From Oribacterium sp. KHPX15 (GTDB lineage Bacteria; Bacillota; Clostridia; Lachnospirales; Lachnospiraceae): a DNA stretch of 64,000 nucleotides. Under the pieces are notes generated by a model that did not search any database, was not told the origin of the DNA, and was given only the letters and a program-made list of their open reading frames with translations. Below are positions 59,702 through 64,000 of this stretch, one piece after another; position 1 is the stretch's first letter; each line of letters starts with the position of its first letter. The position numbers were made by a program, and so were the translations under genes. The DNA lies in assembly GCF_900107835.1 (NCBI RefSeq), contig NZ_FNRG01000004.1:1-64000 (forward strand), in the 5' to 3' direction.

Positions 59702-61333
59702 ATGGGTGCTGAGAATAATGCGGCAGGTATTACTAATGACGAGAACATAGTGAGGGAGGCAGCAGAGAGAGTACAGGCGCTGTATGGCGAGAACAAAAAG
59801 ATCACGGACGGAAATTATGACAAGTCGCTGGCGGTAAAGTGCGTGAACGGCACCTTCATCGGCAGGAAGTCGGAAGGTGTCATTGCTTACAAGGGCATTC
59901 CCTTCGTTGGGAAACAGCCCGTGGGTGAGCTTCGCTGGAAAGCACCGGTGGACTGCGTGAGCGATGACGGCGTGTATGAGGCGTATTACTTTGGAAAGAT
60001 CCCCCGTCAGGAGGGAAGCATCGGTCAGGTGGGGTCGTTTTACCCTCAGAGTGAAGCGTGTCTGTATCTGAACGTATGGAAGGCAGAGAATGCGGGAACA
60101 GAGAAAAAGCCTGTCATGGTATGGATCCACGGCGGTGCTTTTGAGATCGGGTCGACTGCTGAACCGCGGGAGGAGGGGACAAATTTCGTCAAAGAGAATC
60201 CGGATGTCATTCTGGTTTCCGTCGAGTACCGCCTGGGTGTCTTTGGCTTCTTCCATCTCTCCCACCTTCCGGACGGAGGGGACTATCCGGATGCCCAGAA
60301 TCTGGGGCTCTTAGATCAGGTAATGGCATTGAAGTGGGTTCATGAGAATATTGCTGCCTTTGGCGGCGATCCCGAAAATGTGACGATCTTTGGTGAATCC
60401 GCCGGCGGCGCAAGCGTGACATCGCTTCCGCTGATCGATGGCGCCCAGAAATATTTCCGCCGCGTCATTGCCGAGAGCGGCACTCCCGTTTTCACGCGGT
60501 CTACGGAGGAATCCATTGCCTGTACGAATGAAGTGATGGAGATCCTCGGATGCAAAACCGTTGCTGATCTGCAGAAGGTTGAAGTAGAAAAGTTCTTACA
60601 TGAAGCGGGAATCGCACTCAACCTTCGTACCTGGGCGGAGCGTGACGGAAGGATAATACCCCTTAATCCCTATAAAGCTTACGAGGACGGGGCTGCGAAG
60701 AATGTGGACATACTCCAGGGCTTCAACAAGGATGAAATGGGTTATTTCGTGTGGGGGTTTGGGGTGGAAGCCTACGATGCGTTCGCCAGTGACCGAAGAG
60801 AAAAGAAGCTGGCACAAATGACAGAGGATGAGAAGGCACTGGCGGAGAGCTATCTGGGGAACGCGAAGGATGTAAGTCCGGAATACAGCAGCGACAGCCG
60901 GTTTTTTGACCAGATTTGTTTTATAGCGCCGGTGTTTAAGATGTCTGAAGGTCAGACAAAAGCGGGGGGAAGACACTTTACCTATTACTTTACGCCGGAA
61001 TCCGGAACACCTTTGATCCGCAGCGGACACGGTATCGAGCTTGCGGTCGTATTCAATCATCCGGAGGAAACTCTCGTTACCGGGAGGGCGCTTGATGAAA
61101 CCTTCTGTAAGACCCTGCGCAGGATGTGGGTCCAGTTCGCAAAGACCGGCAACCCGTCCCTTACGGCGGACATTTCTCCCGATGGCAAAGCGCATGAGTG
61201 GCCGATGTACGACCTGAAGGACAGGTATGTGATGGTCTTCGATGAGTTCGACATTCATGCGGAGAAGGAAGCCGTGAGAAAGATCCTTGACTGGGAGAGA
61301 ACCTATGACCTGACCAAATACTACTCCATCTGA
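59702..61333 (+). CDS. Type B carboxylesterase 3
   Basis: 543-aa paralogue of esterase 1 (same length, same start segment YGENKKITDGNYDKSLAVKC and same end DISPDGKAHEWP). Oxyanion hole HGG at 143-145, Ser233 in GESAGGAS, histidine in RSGHGIELAVVFNHP. No signal peptide. GAAAGGAG precedes the ATG. First gene of the second amidohydrolase/esterase cluster; the region 59461-59701 ahead of it is AT-rich with no ORF and must hold its promoter and that of the divergent kinase gene. Confidence 0.93.
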   Translation: MGAENNAAGITNDENIVREAAERVQALYGENKKITDGNYDKSLAVKCVNGTFIGRKSEGVIAYKGIPFVGKQPVGELRWKAPVDCVSDDGVYEAYYFGKIPRQEGSIGQVGSFYPQSEACLYLNVWKAENAGTEKKPVMVWIHGGAFEIGSTAEPREEGTNFVKENPDVILVSVEYRLGVFGFFHLSHLPDGGDYPDAQNLGLLDQVMALKWVHENIAAFGGDPENVTIFGESAGGASVTSLPLIDGAQKYFRRVIAESGTPVFTRSTEESIACTNEVMEILGCKTVADLQKVEVEKFLHEAGIALNLRTWAERDGRIIPLNPYKAYEDGAAKNVDILQGFNKDEMGYFVWGFGVEAYDAFASDRREKKLAQMTEDEKALAESYLGNAKDVSPEYSSDSRFFDQICFIAPVFKMSEGQTKAGGRHFTYYFTPESGTPLIRSGHGIELAVVFNHPEETLVTGRALDETFCKTLRRMWVQFAKTGNPSLTADISPDGKAHEWPMYDLKDRYVMVFDEFDIHAEKEAVRKILDWERTYDLTKYYSI

Positions 61334-61410
61334 TATCAGGGCGTGGCATCAGTTGGGGCGAAATTCTGATTTCGTGGAAAACAGGGCAATACAGAAAGGA
61401 GAACAAAACA

Positions 61411-63060
61411 GTGAGTGACATGAAGAGGGAATTCAAGGATTTAATCAGGTTCGAGCCTTACGACTACTTAAACAGCGAAATCACGGGAGACTATGACAAG
61501 GCCCATGCAGTGAAGTGCGTGAACGGCACCTTCGTCGGAACCGAGGAGAACGGGGTCGCGTCGTGGCTGGGCATCCCCTTTGCGAAGCCGCCCGTGGGCG
61601 AGCGCCGCTTTAAGGCACCGGAATACGTGGACGAGAGCGACCGTATCTTCGAGGCCAGGTACTACGGAAAGAGATCCTACGGCCAAAGCGAGGGAGGAGA
61701 TTACGTTCAGAATCAGGCTGCCGAGGACTGCCTCTATCTGAATATCTGGGTAAACGAAGATGACAAGACCGCGAAGAAGCCGGTGATGGTCTGGATTCAC
61801 GGCGGGGCCTATGTCGACGGCTCCGGCTCCCAGGCCTGCTACAGCGGAGCCAACCTCGTCCAGGCACAAAGTGACATCATCATGGTGAACATCAACTACC
61901 GCCTGAGCATGTACGGCTTCATGGACTTCTCGTCAGTGCCCGGCGGCGAAAGCTTTGGGACGGCACCATGCAACGGCCTGCTGGATCAGGCTATGGCGCT
62001 CAGGTGGGTGCACGAGAATATAGCCGCTTTCGGCGGTGACCCCGGAAACGTGACCATATTCGGCCAGAGCGCAGGAGGCGGCTCGGTCTCCATTCTGCCG
62101 GTCATGAAGGAGGCGAACCAGTATTTCCAGAAGGTCATCGCCCAGAGCGGCTCCACCACACTGGCCTTCCCGGTGGACTGCGAATCCGCGCAGGGCAAAA
62201 CGAAGGCGCTGCTCGAGTACACCGGCTGCAAGACCATGGACGACATAATGGCGTTATCCGAAGAGAAGCTTCAGGAGGCCTATGTCCAGGCGGTCAGCAG
62301 GTACACGTCCTGTCCCTACTACGGAACGGAGGTGCTCCCCGAGGCGCCCATCGAGCTGTATAAGAAGGGTCTGGCAAAGCACATATCCATTATGGCAGGC
62401 AGCACGGCCGATGAAGCCAGGCTGTTCATGGGTCAGGGCCCGGAGATGAACATAGAAGAGCAAAAGAAATTCGCCCGGCGCGCCGTGGGCGATGCAGTCC
62501 CCTACCTGAAGGAGGAGGACAAAAAGTACTACGAGGAATTCTACCGGGTCTGCAGGTTCCAGGAGCCGGGGCTTGCTGAGACGGAGTTCATCAATGAGCT
62601 CATGTTCCGGGTTCCCATGCTTAATCAGCTCGACGTGCAGAGCGCGTTCAACAAGACGTTCTGCTATTACTGGTCGTATCCGGCCAGCTTTGCGGATATG
62701 GGCGCCCCACATTCCGTGGAAATCATATTCGTGTTCAACGATCGCGGCGCCGGGACGAACAGCACCTTCAACGGCACGAACATCGCCGATGAGATCTTCA
62801 AGTTCGTTCAGCAGACGTGGACCAATTTCGCACGCTGCGGCAACCCGTCGACAGATAAGATCGACTGGAAGCCGTATTCGGTCGACGACCAGAACGTCCT
62901 GGTCATTGCAGGACCTGATGACATGCATATCGAACAGGGGCTTCTGACCGACCAGTACAAGGCCGTGCTCCCTCTGGTTAATTACTACCAGTTCATGGAC
63001 AAGTACTTTACCCCCCACTACCTTTTCGATATCGTGGCAGAACGCGAGCAGAAATCCTAA
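61411..63060 (+). CDS. Type B carboxylesterase 4
   Basis: 549-aa type B carboxylesterase, GTG start with AAAGGAGAACAAAACA ahead. Oxyanion hole HGG at 130-132; the nucleophile elbow is GQSAGGGS (Ser220), with Gln in place of the usual Glu, a known variant in the family. Histidine in GAPHSVEIIFVFND. Codon third positions are mostly G/C, unlike the neighbouring esterase 3, so this gene may have come by transfer. It follows esterase 3 by 77 bases and probably shares its transcript. Confidence 0.92.
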   Translation: MSDMKREFKDLIRFEPYDYLNSEITGDYDKAHAVKCVNGTFVGTEENGVASWLGIPFAKPPVGERRFKAPEYVDESDRIFEARYYGKRSYGQSEGGDYVQNQAAEDCLYLNIWVNEDDKTAKKPVMVWIHGGAYVDGSGSQACYSGANLVQAQSDIIMVNINYRLSMYGFMDFSSVPGGESFGTAPCNGLLDQAMALRWVHENIAAFGGDPGNVTIFGQSAGGGSVSILPVMKEANQYFQKVIAQSGSTTLAFPVDCESAQGKTKALLEYTGCKTMDDIMALSEEKLQEAYVQAVSRYTSCPYYGTEVLPEAPIELYKKGLAKHISIMAGSTADEARLFMGQGPEMNIEEQKKFARRAVGDAVPYLKEEDKKYYEEFYRVCRFQEPGLAETEFINELMFRVPMLNQLDVQSAFNKTFCYYWSYPASFADMGAPHSVEIIFVFNDRGAGTNSTFNGTNIADEIFKFVQQTWTNFARCGNPSTDKIDWKPYSVDDQNVLVIAGPDDMHIEQGLLTDQYKAVLPLVNYYQFMDKYFTPHYLFDIVAEREQKS

Positions 63061-63113
63061 GGAGGAAGCCCGGATCCCTGATCGGGAGAGAACCGCAATT
63101 TCGACGTGTTCCT

Positions 63114-63141
63114 GTTCCCACCACCCCTCGGTGGAGGGAAC
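63114..63141. terminator. Hairpin after carboxylesterase 4
   Basis: GTTCCCACCACC (63114-63125) with GGTGGAGGGAAC (63130-63141), one mismatch, CCTC loop, no T-run. It lies in the leader of the deleted amidohydrolase gene. Confidence 0.5.
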
Positions 63142-63161
63142 ATCAGATAACGAGGAGAGCA

Positions 63162-63356
63162 ATGATGAGAGCAGACATGATCATCAAAAACGCAAAAATA
63201 TTTACGGCTGATAAGGATAACCCGCAAGCTGCGGCGCTGGTGGTAAAGGACGCGGATTTTCTGGTGTTCGATAACAACCTGCTTGAGGCTGAGCAGGAGG
63301 GCTTCAGTCATAATATGCCGAAGGAAGTATATATAACAGGAAAGAAAGTGAACTGA
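63162..63356 (+). pseudogene. Amidohydrolase with its whole middle deleted
   Basis: A 64-codon frame joins an amidohydrolase N-terminus (ADMIIKNAKIFTADKDNPQA then AALVVKD) directly to an amidohydrolase C-terminus (ADFLVFDNNLLEAEQEGFSH then NMPKEVYITGKKVN). Compare amidohydrolase 1: LAVKDGKF near residue 30 and KGKDADFLIFD near residue 520. About 490 codons, with every metal ligand, are gone and the reading frame is kept. The joint falls at a GTAAAGGA[C/T]G / GTAAGGATG match, pointing to recombination at a short direct repeat. ORF and ribosome site (GAGGAGAGC) are intact, so a small product could still be made. Confidence 0.9.
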
Positions 63357-63422
63357 TATCGGATATCGGCTTTTGATCCTGACATAATGAAATAACAAAA
63401 AAACATTGAGAGGGGACTGATA

Positions 63423-64000
63423 ATGAAAATGGCAGGCAGCGATATTGAAAAAAACAAAGCGGATCTGGTGGTTTACGGGAAGATCTTCACTTCTGAAGAA
63501 AACCGGATCGTAGAGGCGTTTGCCGTAAAGGATGGAAAATATATTTATACGGGAGACAGGAAAGGAGCCGAGGCCTTTGTTGAAGAAGGCAGGACGGAGG
63601 TTGTGGATTATACCGGAAAAGGTCTTGTGATGCCTTCCTGCGGCAATGGACATGCTCATTATTCGATGGGCTATGCTTTGCAGTCAGTAGGTACAATCCT
63701 TGGAGCAAATGATGATGCGGATAAGTTTCTCACAGAGATCCTTCCCGCTGCGGTGAAGAAGGCGAGGGACACCGGGGCAACGACAATATTCGGTTTCGGC
63801 TGGAATTATATGCTTTTCAAGGATAATATGCCCACCCGTAAACAGCTGGATGCCATATGCGATGACATTCCCATATACTTTGCAGATGAGGAAGGACACA
63901 AGGGTCTGGTGAACACGCTTTGTCTAGTCAAAGCCGGTATCATGAAGGAGGACGGCACCGTACTCAGGAAGGAAGTGAGGGGAGGCGAGATCGTGATGGA
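63423..64000 (+). CDS. YtcJ-like amidohydrolase 6 (runs off the window)
   Basis: 192 complete codons of an amidohydrolase family 3 protein, open to the last base. N-terminal ADLVVYGKIFTSEENRIVEA then FAVKDGKYIYTG, metal-binding HAH in SCGNGHAHYSMGYAL, then GATTIFGFGWNY and the DIPIYFADEEGHKGLVN strand. GAGAGGGG lies 8 bases ahead of the ATG. A distinct member, not closest to amidohydrolase 1/3. It shows that the second cluster continues to the right. Confidence 0.9.
   Translation, partial: MKMAGSDIEKNKADLVVYGKIFTSEENRIVEAFAVKDGKYIYTGDRKGAEAFVEEGRTEVVDYTGKGLVMPSCGNGHAHYSMGYALQSVGTILGANDDADKFLTEILPAAVKKARDTGATTIFGFGWNYMLFKDNMPTRKQLDAICDDIPIYFADEEGHKGLVNTLCLVKAGIMKEDGTVLRKEVRGGEIVM

Noticed and set aside
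62254-63162. 302-codon - strand frame opposite carboxylesterase 4
   Set aside because: Shadow in a GC-rich gene; the + strand reading is a complete esterase.

Overview
The window looks like chromosome of a low-GC, anaerobic Firmicute, most probably a member of the Lachnospiraceae (Butyrivibrio/Pseudobutyrivibrio/Lachnospira-like). This is an inference from AGGAGG-type ribosome sites, A/T-rich intergenic DNA, rho-independent terminators, and gene families typical of rumen or gut clostridia: clostripain-like C11 protease, Rex-type operator before an iron alcohol dehydrogenase, LicT-controlled beta-glucoside PTS, Fst/holin-like type I toxin. No tRNA, rRNA or CRISPR array was seen.

Layout. (1) 0.1-1.3 kb: a cupin protein and a small membrane protein. 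(2) 1.5-12 kb: an array of five intact YtcJ-like amidohydrolases (PF07969 type) and one type B carboxylesterase, all on the + strand, plus a 23-codon relic of another amidohydrolase. (3) 12-15.3 kb: an SGNH hydrolase overlapping nudC, then an AGCS amino acid/Na+ symporter on the - strand. (4) 15.4-20.1 kb: a gene graveyard with a prfH release-factor pseudogene (stop codon right behind its GGQ motif), a truncated PD-(D/E)XK transposase-like gene, an orphan HigA-like antitoxin with the last 20 codons of its lost toxin, a structured intergenic element, a tiny double-glycine peptide ORF, a DUF4143 ATPase and a decayed ORF. (5) 20.2-26.4 kb: a three-gene operon of an unknown coiled-coil protein, a 1000-aa HerA/FtsK-like ATPase and a 515-aa protein that joins a possible QxK nuclease domain to a glycine-zipper membrane region. 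This is the best candidate for an undescribed defence or toxin-delivery system. (6) 26.9-34.7 kb: a type I restriction-modification operon, hsdM-hsdS-rhuM-hsdR, with a complete Fst/TxpA-like type I toxin-antitoxin locus between hsdM and hsdS. (7) 34.8-40.3 kb: orphan HicB, a cobalamin methyltransferase, a HipBST tripartite toxin-antitoxin operon with a large inverted-repeat operator, an unknown (possibly fucosyltransferase-like) protein and a PAP2 phosphatase. (8) 40.7-49 kb: a GC-richer carboxylesterase, two lipoproteins, a MATE transporter and a C11 protease. (9) 49.4-56.9 kb: a LicT-controlled beta-glucoside PTS with two RAT/terminator switches, 6-phospho-beta-glucosidase, TetR regulator, iron alcohol dehydrogenase with a Rex-like box, and an M15 peptidase. 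(10) 57.1-59.5 kb: a convergent response regulator / LytS-type histidine kinase pair. (11) 59.7-64 kb: a second amidohydrolase/carboxylesterase cluster with an amidohydrolase that has lost its whole middle, and another running off the window end.

Themes. The two ends carry amplified amidohydrolase and type B esterase paralogues, probably a catabolic or detoxifying set for amide/ester substrates, with relics showing continuing duplication and deletion. The middle (about 12-40 kb) is a defence and toxin-antitoxin island studded with about ten copies of a short REP-like hairpin repeat (core ATAGGTGCCTGTCACTGTGA) that often sits at the broken ends of genes.
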